Part shown: piece by piece, positions 1 to 5,464 of the stretch
Layout: the number at the start of each line of letters is the position of its first letter
Position numbering within the stretch: position 1 is the first letter of the stretch
Assembly (NCBI GenBank): GCA_030042955.1
Contig: JASHYQ010000179.1
Coordinates: 1-7,244 of the forward strand
DNA length: 7,244 nucleotides
Reading direction: 5' to 3'
DNA from: Thermoplasmata archaeon
GTDB taxonomy: Archaea > Thermoplasmatota > Thermoplasmata > Lutacidiplasmatales > UBA184
Program-made: the position numbers and the translations under genes
Notes under the pieces: generated by a model
What the model was told of the DNA's origin: nothing
Database searches by the model: none
What the model saw: the letters and a program-made list of their open reading frames with translations, nothing else

Positions 1-1034
1 GCGGCCGAGGCGTTCCCCGCCGTACGGGCCGCGAGCGCCGTCTCCGCCGCCTCGAGGCCGCTCCGCACCGCGTAGTTCATTCCCTGGATGACGATCCCGT
101 TCGAGAAGACGAACCCCGCCGCGTCCCCCGCGACCATCCAGCCGTCCCCGTAGAACGACGCCGGGCGGGCGGCCCATCCCCCCGTGATCAGCTTCGCGCC
201 GTACTCGACGAGCTCGGCGTCCTTGATCCGGGCCGCGATCGCCGGGTGCTGCCGGAACTGCTCGATGAGGTCGTACGAATAGACCCCTCGCCCGAAGAGC
301 GACGGGATGCTGAGGATCAACCCGACGGAGAGGGTGTCCTGATTCGTGTAAAGGAACCCCCCACCCATCACCCCGGCCGGGAAGATTCCCGTCACCCACT
401 CCTCGGCATGCCCCTCGCCGGGCCCGACCGAGAATCGTTCTTCGATGCGGGCTGCGTCGAGGCGGTATACCTCCTTGATCCCGAGTTCGGTCGTCTGACC
501 GTCCAACCGGGGTTCGGGACGGATCGGCGTCCCGAGCGCGAGACGAGAGTTCGTTCCGTCGGCCAAGATCGTGACCGGGGCCGTCATCGTCTCGCCGCCC
601 TGGACGACGCCATGAACGCGGGTTCCCTCCCAGTTGAGTCGGTCGACCGGGACCGCCGTCACCACCGTCGCTCCGGCCTCCTCGGCCTTCTTGGTCAGCC
701 AGGCGTCGGTCTTCGCACGGAGGACCGTGTGGGCAACGTACGGGCGGGTGCGCCACGCGCCGTCGTCGAAGTCGAAGGAGATGGCGCTCTCCGGGGTGAG
801 GAACCCGAACCGTTTGCGAACGAGGTGCCGCTCGACCGGCATCTCGCTGGCCCAGTTCGGGAGGATCCGGGCAAGGTCGTCGCCCCAGAGGACGCCTCCC
901 GAGAGGTTCTTCGTCCCGGCCTCGGCTCCCCGTTCGAGCAGGAGGACGTTCGCGCCGCCCTGGGCGAGGCGGATCGCCGCGGAGGTGCCGGCCATCCCGG
1001 CGCCCACCACGATGACGTCGAAGTCGTCCCCCAT
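1..1034 (-). CDS. fixC: FixC-like electron-transfer flavoprotein:quinone oxidoreductase, C-terminus cut off by window edge
   Basis: This flavoprotein belongs to the geranylgeranyl-reductase/FixC/ETF-QO superfamily. Members pass electrons from electron-transfer flavoprotein to the membrane quinone pool. I translated it from the complement: 344 residues are present and the reading frame runs open off base 1. Family FixC proteins are about 430 residues, so roughly four-fifths is visible. The dinucleotide-binding loop GAGMAG is at residues 11-16, the FixC-typical segment TKNLSGGVLW at 41-50, LADGTNS at 157-163, GGFLYTNQDTLSVGLI at 225-240 and the second FAD motif GDAAG at 303-307. The start is the ATG at 1034, chosen because the FAD loop follows directly and a TATA-like box lies about 30 bases upstream. 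A small ferredoxin-like FixX gene often follows fixC and would lie outside the window. Other members reduce isoprenoid double bonds (archaeal lipid reductases), but the middle segments resemble FixC more closely. The beta-oxidation genes at 5465-7244 fit this role. Confidence 0.88.
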   Translation of the reverse strand, partial: MGDDFDVIVVGAGMAGTSAAIRLAQGGANVLLLERGAEAGTKNLSGGVLWGDDLARILPNWASEMPVERHLVRKRFGFLTPESAISFDFDDGAWRTRPYVAHTVLRAKTDAWLTKKAEEAGATVVTAVPVDRLNWEGTRVHGVVQGGETMTAPVTILADGTNSRLALGTPIRPEPRLDGQTTELGIKEVYRLDAARIEERFSVGPGEGHAEEWVTGIFPAGVMGGGFLYTNQDTLSVGLILSIPSLFGRGVYSYDLIEQFRQHPAIAARIKDAELVEYGAKLITGGWAARPASFYGDGWMVAGDAAGFVFSNGIVIQGMNYAVRSGLEAAETALAARTAGNASA

Positions 1035-1059
1035 AGCGGAAATCCAGGACGCCGAGGGT

Positions 1060-1069
1060 CGATTAAACG
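1060..1069 (-). promoter_or_regulatory. Putative TATA box of the fixC-like gene
   Basis: On the minus strand the box reads TTTAAT (bases 1067 to 1062) in otherwise GC-rich DNA. Its centre is about 30 bases before the ATG at 1034. An archaeal TATA box is normally centred about 25 bases before the transcription start, so the predicted transcript has a leader of only a few bases. No Shine-Dalgarno sequence precedes the ATG (the bases before it read TTTCCGCT). Confidence 0.6.
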
Positions 1070-1079
1070 GTGGCTCCCC

Positions 1080-1101
1080 CGGACCGTGAGGAAGCGGTCC
1101 G
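1080..1101. repeat. Perfect inverted repeat upstream of the fixC promoter, possible operator or hairpin
   Basis: Two 7-base arms, CGGACCG at 1080-1086 and CGGTCCG at 1095-1101, are perfect reverse complements separated by 8 bases. The element lies 42 bases past the stop of the PH-domain gene and just upstream of the fixC TATA-like box. It has the size and place of a binding site for a dimeric regulator. It could also fold as a 7-bp hairpin in the read-through transcript. No T-run follows it, so a classical terminator is less likely. In GC-rich DNA a 7-bp dyad can arise by chance. Confidence 0.4.
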
Positions 1102-1142
1102 CCCGAGGGCAACAGACCCGTCGGCGGGGGAGGCGCGGCGCG

Positions 1143-1733
1143 CTAGTGAGACGGCCCCTGGATCGCCTGAGTCGCGCTCTCGATAAGCTTCTGGAACTTG
1201 AACGGCTTGGGGATCCCGACCCAGTCCTCGTTGCCGACGCGTGCCCCGCCTTCCGAGCTGACGCGGACCGTCCCGTAGCCCAGGATCCGCTGGCCGAACG
1301 ACATGTGAACGTCGACCCCGCGCACCTGAGTCACGGGGATCTCGTCAAAGTCCCGTCCGAAGATCCCGCGCTGGACGATCACACGCCGAGTGGTGACCGC
1401 GTAGACGGTCGCGCGCCAGCGGATGTAACGCACGAGGATCCAGATCAACCCGATGACGAAGAGGAGGCCGAAGAGGTCGCTCACCCACGGCTGAAGGCTC
1501 GAGGGGACGCTCGCGCCGTGGTCCCCGAGCCACTTGTACAGGCTGAAACCGTAGGACGAGCCCCAGGTCCCGAGCGCGAGAACCCCGAAGACCAGGAGGT
1601 ACAGGATCGGTCCCGGGAAGTAGTACAGCTTGGTCGCCCGGGTCTCGTCGAGCAGGTACTCCTGGTCCGCGAGGTACGTCGCCTTGAGGAGCTTCGGCAT
1701 CGAGCGCGGCGGGGTCGCTGTCACGGCGGCCAT
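1143..1733 (-). CDS. Membrane protein with bacterial-type PH domain (bPH2, YdbT/DUF304-like)
   Basis: The protein has 196 residues if it starts at the ATG at 1733. After a short N-terminal segment there is a hydrophobic stretch at about residues 38-57 and a second at about 84-102, a likely membrane hairpin. The remainder, about 105-185, matches the bPH2/DUF304 pattern: YAVTTRRVIVQRGIFG (111-126), then an EIPVTQVRGVDV segment (131-142), FGQRILGYGTVRV (146-158), and a closing IPKPFKFQKLIES (174-186). Such domains are common in archaeal and bacterial membrane proteins of unknown function; no enzymatic role is apparent. A longer reading from a GTG at 1769 is possible, but that codon lies upstream of the TATA-like box at 1759-1764, so the ATG at 1733 is preferred. 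The gene has its own promoter and is divergent from the amidohydrolase. It may read on towards fixC. Confidence 0.82.
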   Translation of the reverse strand: MAAVTATPPRSMPKLLKATYLADQEYLLDETRATKLYYFPGPILYLLVFGVLALGTWGSSYGFSLYKWLGDHGASVPSSLQPWVSDLFGLLFVIGLIWILVRYIRWRATVYAVTTRRVIVQRGIFGRDFDEIPVTQVRGVDVHMSFGQRILGYGTVRVSSEGGARVGNEDWVGIPKPFKFQKLIESATQAIQGPSH

Positions 1734-1758
1734 CGCAGGTCCGAGGTTTCGAACGGCA

Positions 1759-1764
1759 CTTAAG
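1759..1764 (-). promoter_or_regulatory. Putative TATA box of the PH-domain gene
   Basis: The palindromic hexamer CTTAAG is centred about 28 bases before the ATG at 1733. That is the distance expected for a leaderless or near-leaderless archaeal transcript. No Shine-Dalgarno sequence is close to the ATG. Confidence 0.55.
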
Positions 1765-1792
1765 CCCACCTCTGCACGGGCCCCGGCCTCGG

Positions 1793-1800
1793 CTTATATC
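1793..1800 (+). promoter_or_regulatory. Putative TATA box of the amidohydrolase gene
   Basis: CTTATATC is the clearest TATA-like element in the window. Its centre is about 27 bases before the ATG at 1824, so the transcript probably begins at or within a few bases of the start codon. It lies about 30 bases from the oppositely facing box at 1759-1764, making a compact divergent promoter region. Confidence 0.65.
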
Positions 1801-1823
1801 GGCGTCCCCGGTGGGCCGGTCCG

Positions 1824-2675
1824 ATGGGTGTTACCGACTGCCACGTCCACATCAACCCGGTCTGGGAGATGCACCCGGACGCGGTCCGGATCCTGAGCTT
1901 CACCGAGGCCACCCACGGCCACTTCCTTCGCGACCCCCACGCCTTCCTCGAGTACCTCGACGCCGCGGAGGTCGAACGCGCGCTCTTGATCAACTACGTC
2001 GCGCCGGAGGTCATCGGTTACACCGAAAAGGCGAACGACTTCGTAAGCGAGTATTGCCGGGCCGACCCGGAGCGGCTGGTCGCCGTGGGAGGCCTCCGGC
2101 CGAACCACCCCCACCCCGGAGACGAGGTGACCCGCCTCGCGGACCGCCTCGGGATCCGCGCGATCAAGTTGCATCCACCGCATCAGTGGTTCCGGCCGGA
2201 TGGGTACGTCGACGGGAGCGTGCCCGGGCTGCGGGAGCTGTACGCGGCGTGCGAGCGTCACGGGCTCCCCGTGATCTTCCACACGGGAACCTCCGTGTTC
2301 CCTCGCGCCCGCAATCGGTTCTCGGACCCGTTGATGATCGAGGATGTCGCCGTCGACTTCCCGGACCTCACCATCGTCCTCGCTCACGGCGGACGGCCGA
2401 TCTGGATGAACACCGCGGTCTTCCTCGCCCGCCGGTTCCCGAACGTCTGGCTCGAGCTCTCGGGGGTCCCTCCGGCCCGGCTCCTCGAGTACTTCCCGAC
2501 CCTTCCGCGGCTGGCCGACAAGGCGCTCTTCGGTACGGATTGGCCGGGTCCGGGGGTCAAGGAGATCCGGACGAACATCGACGCCTTCCGGGCCCTCCCC
2601 CTTCCGGCGGAGGCCCAGCGTCAGATTCTCGAGGAGAATCCGTTGCGGGTCTTCCCTCGGCGTGGGCCCAAGTGA
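1824..2675 (+). CDS. Metal-dependent amidohydrolase (Amidohydro_2 / COG2159 TIM-barrel type)
   Basis: This 283-residue protein looks like a complete TIM-barrel hydrolase of the ACMSD/amidohydrolase-2 group, which uses a divalent metal such as zinc to hydrolyse, hydrate or decarboxylate small carboxylic substrates. The metal-site pattern is intact. HVH is at residues 7-9 directly after the start, KLHP at 115-118, a histidine at 153 in VIFHTG, a histidine at 188 in LAHGG, and an aspartate at 239 in FGTDWP. Length is normal to slightly short for the family. There is no signal peptide or membrane segment, so it should be cytoplasmic. The ATG start is fixed by the HxH motif only a few residues in and by the TATA-like box at 1793-1800. 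The substrate cannot be read from the sequence, and neither neighbouring gene suggests one. Confidence 0.88.
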   Translation: MGVTDCHVHINPVWEMHPDAVRILSFTEATHGHFLRDPHAFLEYLDAAEVERALLINYVAPEVIGYTEKANDFVSEYCRADPERLVAVGGLRPNHPHPGDEVTRLADRLGIRAIKLHPPHQWFRPDGYVDGSVPGLRELYAACERHGLPVIFHTGTSVFPRARNRFSDPLMIEDVAVDFPDLTIVLAHGGRPIWMNTAVFLARRFPNVWLELSGVPPARLLEYFPTLPRLADKALFGTDWPGPGVKEIRTNIDAFRALPLPAEAQRQILEENPLRVFPRRGPK

Positions 2676-2680
2676 AATAC
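2673..2680 (+). promoter_or_regulatory. Possible TATA-like element of aIF1A, overlapping the amidohydrolase stop
   Basis: The A/T-rich octamer TGAAATAC includes the stop codon of the amidohydrolase and is centred about 24 bases before the GTG at 2701. It is the only AT-rich stretch in the vicinity. If active, aIF1A has its own leaderless promoter. If not, it is transcribed with the amidohydrolase, from which it is separated by 25 bases. Confidence 0.4.
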
Positions 2681-2700
2681 TGGCCCCCTCTCCAGCGGCC

Positions 2701-3144
2701 GTGACACCGGACCCGACCGATTCGGACGAGGAGGGCACCCCGCCGGCCCCCGCCGGGGAGGAGCCCGCTCCGACCGTCGAGGTCGTGGAGGGTGGGGAGG
2801 AGGTCGGCCGCCTCCCGCTCCCCCGTCGGAGCCGGGGCGAGGTCTTCGGGATCGCCAGCCAACTGCTCGGCGCCGCCCGAATCCGGGTGATGTGCGAGGA
2901 TTCGGTCTCCCGCATGGGCCGCATCACCGGCAAGATGAAGAAGAAAATGTGGATCCGCGAGGGCGACCTCCTGATCCTCCGTCCGTGGGGTTTCCAGGAA
3001 GGGAAGGCGGACATCCTCTTCCGGTACAGCCGGACCCAGGCGCAGTACCTAGCCCGCCGGAACCTGCTCCCCGCTTCGGTGAACCTCTTCGGGTCCAGCG
3101 AGACGCGTCCGGACGCACCGTCGACCACTCCCCCGGCGACCTGA
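2701..3144 (+). CDS. eif1A: Archaeal translation initiation factor aIF1A (eIF1A family)
   Basis: aIF1A binds the A site of the small ribosomal subunit during initiation, as bacterial IF1 does. The predicted 147-residue protein carries the S1/OB-fold core at about residues 46-116. Diagnostic segments are GEVFGIASQLLG (46-57), RVMCEDSVSRMGRITGKMKKK (62-82), MWIREGDLLILRPWGFQ (83-99) and KADILFRYSRTQAQYL (102-117). Usual archaeal forms are about 95-115 residues. This one has an added N-terminal stretch of about 36 residues, rich in Asp, Glu, Pro and Thr, and a Ser/Thr/Pro-rich C-terminal tail. The start is uncertain. GTG at 2701 fits the TATA-like element. GTG at 2662, inside the amidohydrolase gene, would add 13 residues. 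GTG at 2785 would give a 119-residue protein nearer family size. The nnr gene follows after 8 bases, so the two are probably co-transcribed. Confidence 0.93.
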   Translation: MTPDPTDSDEEGTPPAPAGEEPAPTVEVVEGGEEVGRLPLPRRSRGEVFGIASQLLGAARIRVMCEDSVSRMGRITGKMKKKMWIREGDLLILRPWGFQEGKADILFRYSRTQAQYLARRNLLPASVNLFGSSETRPDAPSTTPPAT

Positions 3145-3146
3145 GG
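3143..3146 (+). promoter_or_regulatory. Shine-Dalgarno-like site of nnr
   Basis: GAGG overlaps the stop codon of aIF1A and lies 6 bases before the ATG at 3153. It supports that ATG and translation from a shared messenger, unlike the leaderless genes nearby. Confidence 0.5.
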
Positions 3147-3152
3147 CGTGCG

Positions 3153-4646
3153 ATGTGGGCCGAACTCGGCCGTCCGTTGACCTTCGCCGAGATGGAGGTC
3201 GTGGAGGCCAACGCGGGAGCGCTGGGAGTCTCGGTCGATGCCCTGATGGAGCGCGCTGGTCGCGCCGTCGCCGAGGAGGCGATGCGCCACCTGCCGCCCG
3301 CCCCAGCGCGCGTCGCGATCGTCGCCGGCACGGGGAACAAAGGCGGGGACGGCGCGTGCGCCGCGCATCACCTGCTCGAGTGGGGGTACCAGCCCGAGTT
3401 CTGGATCGTCCGGTCCCCCGCGCAGATCCGGTCCCATTCGGCGCGCCGCTGCTTCGAACGGATCGAACGACGCCTGCCGGTGCACGTGAACATCCCGCGA
3501 CCCGAGGAGCTCGGTCGCTTCCCGCTCGTCATCGACGCCCTGCTCGGGACCGGCCAGTCCGGCGCCCTCCGCACCCCGTACCAGGAGACCGTGGCGGCGA
3601 TCGCGGCCAGCCAGGTGCCGACCCTCTCCATCGACCTCCCGACCGGGACCCGCGACCCCGCCGGGCTCCGACCGGCGTGGACCGTCACGCTGACGGGCCC
3701 GAAGGCGGAGATGGACCCCGCGACGGCCGGCGAGCTTCATGTCGTCGACATCGGGATTCCCCCCGCGGCGTGGACCGAGACCGGCCCGGGAGAGTTCCTG
3801 TTCTTCCCGGCCCCTCGGCTCGAGGAGTCGGGCCGCCGCGCCCGGATCACCGTCATCGGCGGGGGTCCCTACGCGGGGGCGCCGGCCCTCGCAGCCCTCG
3901 CGGCGCTCCGGGCCGGCGCGGAGCGGGCGACCGTCCTTGCCCCCGGGGGGGCCGCCGAGCTGGTCCAGTCGTTCAGTCCCAACCTGGTCGTCCGTCCGTT
4001 CGGCCGGGACCGGTTCACGCCCAACGACGTGGCTCCCCTGCTCCGGTTTCTGGAGACGACCCCCGCGCAGGCGGTCGTCCTGGGCATGGGCGCCGGCTCC
4101 GACCCGGCCACCATCGAAGCGATGGGTCAGCTCGAGCGCGCGCTCGCCGGTCATGTGCCGCTCGTCGTGGATGCCGACGCGCTGCGGTCGCTGCCGACGG
4201 CGCTCTCCCGGGACCCCCCCGCGTTCCCGGTGGTCGCCACCCCGAACTCGGGCGAGTACCTCCGGGACTTCGGAGGCTCGGCGGACGCTTCTCCGCCGGA
4301 CCGTCGACAGCATGCGACGGCCGAGGCTCGACGCCTCGGGCTCACGCTGGTGGTCAAGGGCGACCCCGACATCGTCACCGACGGCTCGGTGGCCGTGGAG
4401 AACCACCATCACTCCCCGTACCAGACGGTCGGCGGGGTGGGGGACGTCCTCGGGGGCGTACTGGGCAGCTTGCTGGGCCACGGCCTCCCGGGGATGCACG
4501 CCGGGCGCCTCGCCACCTACTGGGTCGGTGAAGCCGGGGTGCGCGCGGCCGGTTCCCGGGGTCCCGGGCTCCTCGCGTCGGACGTGATCGACGAGCTCCC
4601 GGCCACCCTGGTCGTGGGGTTGTCCCGGATCCGCCACGCCGAGTGA
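3153..4646 (+). CDS. nnr: Bifunctional NAD(P)H-hydrate epimerase / ADP-dependent NAD(P)H-hydrate dehydratase (Nnr)
   Basis: This enzyme repairs NADH and NADPH damaged by hydration: the N-terminal half epimerises the R and S hydrates and the C-terminal half dehydrates the S form using ADP. The 497 residues make a full-length fusion. The YjeF_N domain covers about 8-215, with NAGALGVSVDALMERAG (20-36), the phosphate loop GTGNKGGDG (59-67) and VIDALLGTG (126-134). The ribokinase-like dehydratase domain covers about 230-490, with VIGGGPYAGAP (234-244), VLGMGAG (309-315), VVDADAL (338-344), ATPNSGEYL (362-370), VVKGDPDIVTDG (400-411) and the catalytic loop GGVGDVLGG (427-435). Two features depart from the family: the usual GGTGD reads GGVGD, and the preceding Asn-x-Thr-Gly-type segment reads NHHHSPYQ (417-424). 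The presumed catalytic Asp431 is kept, so activity is likely. The ATG at 3153 is supported by a GAGG site; an open frame further upstream lies inside aIF1A and is not needed. Confidence 0.92.
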   Translation: MWAELGRPLTFAEMEVVEANAGALGVSVDALMERAGRAVAEEAMRHLPPAPARVAIVAGTGNKGGDGACAAHHLLEWGYQPEFWIVRSPAQIRSHSARRCFERIERRLPVHVNIPRPEELGRFPLVIDALLGTGQSGALRTPYQETVAAIAASQVPTLSIDLPTGTRDPAGLRPAWTVTLTGPKAEMDPATAGELHVVDIGIPPAAWTETGPGEFLFFPAPRLEESGRRARITVIGGGPYAGAPALAALAALRAGAERATVLAPGGAAELVQSFSPNLVVRPFGRDRFTPNDVAPLLRFLETTPAQAVVLGMGAGSDPATIEAMGQLERALAGHVPLVVDADALRSLPTALSRDPPAFPVVATPNSGEYLRDFGGSADASPPDRRQHATAEARRLGLTLVVKGDPDIVTDGSVAVENHHHSPYQTVGGVGDVLGGVLGSLLGHGLPGMHAGRLATYWVGEAGVRAAGSRGPGLLASDVIDELPATLVVGLSRIRHAE

Positions 4647-4654
4647 CCGGGCCG

Positions 4655-5320
4655 TCAGGCGTACCGGATCCGCCCGCGGATCGCCTTGACCCGCTGGCGG
4701 ACCTCCTTCGCGCCGCCCGGGTTCCCCGCGTCGTAGCCCTCGAGGAACGCGTGGATGAGGTGGTCGGCGCGGGGGTGGAGGGCTTTGAGGTCCTCCTCGA
4801 CGAGGTGCAGGTCGATTCCCAGCTCCTCGACCCCGGGGCTCCGGCTCCCCATCGAGAGGTCGAGGAACGCGGGGGGTCCCGTCGGCCCCTCCGGGAACAG
4901 GACGTTCGAGCTCGTCAGGTCCCCATGCGAGATGCCGCCCGCATGGAGCTGGCCGAGGGCCAACCCGAACGCGCGAACCGCCGCGTCGAGCGCCTCGGGG
5001 GTGACGGTCGGGTCCTCGAGGAGCTGCTTCAGCGTGGGGCCGGGGATCTCCTCGAGAGTCAGGCGGTGGTGCGCGAGGTCGACATCGTACACGAGCGGAG
5101 TTCGGACGCCGAGCCGGCGGGCATCCACCAGGAGGCGGGTCTCGGTCCGGGTACGCTCCCGTCGCAGCCGCTCGTCCAGGGCCTTCGGACGGTAGCTCTT
5201 GGAATCGCGCTCTTTGACCAGCGCCGGGAATCCCCACCAATCCACGCGCCGAAGCTTCGCCTCGGCGCCGCGATGGGCCGAGGGCCCCTCGACCGCGTCC
5301 GGAACCGCGTCCCCCTTCAC
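4655..5320 (-). CDS. bud32: Bud32/PRPK-family KEOPS-complex kinase, free-standing
   Basis: Bud32 is the small atypical kinase/ATPase of the KEOPS complex, which with Kae1 makes the t6A modification of tRNA. The 221 residues match the family in length and order. GAEAKL is at 18-23 and the ATP-site lysine at 36 in VKER. SYRPKALDERLRRERTRTE (42-60) supplies the helix-C Glu60. GVRTPLVYDV is at 71-80, the catalytic loop HGDLTSSN at 132-139 (Asp134, Asn139), the metal-binding Asp154, EELGIDLH at 165-172 and the basic tail ending RGRIRYA at 215-221. The DFG-like motif of the family reads DLS (154-156). Many euryarchaea fuse Kae1 to Bud32; here no Kae1 domain precedes it. The GTG at 5320 is chosen because a GATATAC box lies 24 bases upstream and no Shine-Dalgarno site is seen. 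Its stop faces that of nnr across 8 bases. Confidence 0.92.
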   Translation of the reverse strand: MKGDAVPDAVEGPSAHRGAEAKLRRVDWWGFPALVKERDSKSYRPKALDERLRRERTRTETRLLVDARRLGVRTPLVYDVDLAHHRLTLEEIPGPTLKQLLEDPTVTPEALDAAVRAFGLALGQLHAGGISHGDLTSSNVLFPEGPTGPPAFLDLSMGSRSPGVEELGIDLHLVEEDLKALHPRADHLIHAFLEGYDAGNPGGAKEVRQRVKAIRGRIRYA

Positions 5321-5340
5321 GGGCGCACGACAGCCGGCGC

Positions 5341-5347
5341 GTATATC
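5341..5347 (-). promoter_or_regulatory. Putative TATA box of bud32
   Basis: On the minus strand the box reads GATATAC, centred 24 bases before the GTG at 5320. The spacing predicts a leaderless transcript beginning at or next to the GTG. Confidence 0.6.
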
Positions 5348-5398
5348 AGGCCGACACGCCGCCGGGTGAGACCCCGTCCGTCGCTCCGCCCGCCCGGG

Positions 5399-5421
5399 CG
5401 CTCAACCAGAGTTTCCGAGCG
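5399..5421. repeat. Imperfect inverted repeat next to the enoyl-CoA hydratase promoter
   Basis: The left arm CGCTCAAC (5399-5406) pairs with GTT (5411-5413) and, after a 3-base interruption, GAGCG (5417-5421). It ends 3 bases before the TATA-like TTAAGA. A 10-base palindrome, CGCCCGGGCG, overlaps its left side at 5391-5400. Either could be a regulator site, but both are short and chance in GC-rich DNA is a real alternative. Confidence 0.25.
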
Positions 5422-5423
5422 GG

Positions 5424-5429
5424 TTAAGA
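5424..5429 (+). promoter_or_regulatory. Putative TATA box of the enoyl-CoA hydratase/acyl-CoA dehydrogenase operon
   Basis: TTAAGA is preceded by the purine-rich GAGCGGG, which could serve as a TFB recognition element. It is centred about 38 bases before the ATG at 5465. Transcription about 25 bases downstream would start near 5452, leaving a leader of about a dozen bases that consists mostly of the Shine-Dalgarno site. Confidence 0.5.
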
Positions 5430-5453
5430 GGCTCATCGCCCCTTCGCACGGCG

Positions 5454-5460
5454 AGGAGGT
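5454..5460 (+). promoter_or_regulatory. Strong Shine-Dalgarno site of the enoyl-CoA hydratase
   Basis: AGGAGGT lies 4 bases before the ATG at 5465 and is the best ribosome-binding site in the window. It fixes the start and shows that the long open frame further upstream on the same strand is not part of this gene. Confidence 0.75.
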
Positions 5461-5464
5461 CCAG

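Noticed and set aside
1035..1142. A terminator or small RNA between the PH-domain and fixC-like genes
   Set aside because: Apart from the inverted repeat at 1080-1101 and the TATA-like box, there is no T-run and no larger fold that I can support.
246..1763. A 505-codon open frame on the plus strand
   Set aside because: It is antisense to the fixC-like and PH-domain genes, has low-complexity Arg/Asp/Gly/Pro composition and matches no family. The minus-strand products carry clear FAD and PH motifs.
2892..3152. Extension of the nnr frame upstream into aIF1A
   Set aside because: It overlaps the conserved aIF1A core in another frame and would add unrelated sequence before a normal YjeF_N start. 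The ATG at 3153 has a Shine-Dalgarno-like site.
1794..5240. A 1148-codon open frame on the minus strand
   Set aside because: It runs antisense through the amidohydrolase, aIF1A and nnr genes and shares the minus strand with bud32 in another frame. Its translation is Arg/Gly/Pro-rich with no recognisable domain, as expected from codon bias in GC-rich DNA.
5391..5400. Palindrome CGCCCGGGCG as an independent operator
   Set aside because: A 10-base self-complementary G/C run is easily produced by chance in this composition, and no second copy was noticed in the window.
4643..5464. A long N-terminal extension of the enoyl-CoA hydratase frame
   Set aside because: The frame is open from a GTG at 4643, but this part is antisense to bud32, lacks any domain, and the strong AGGAGGT before the ATG at 5465 together with normal crotonase length fixes the real start.
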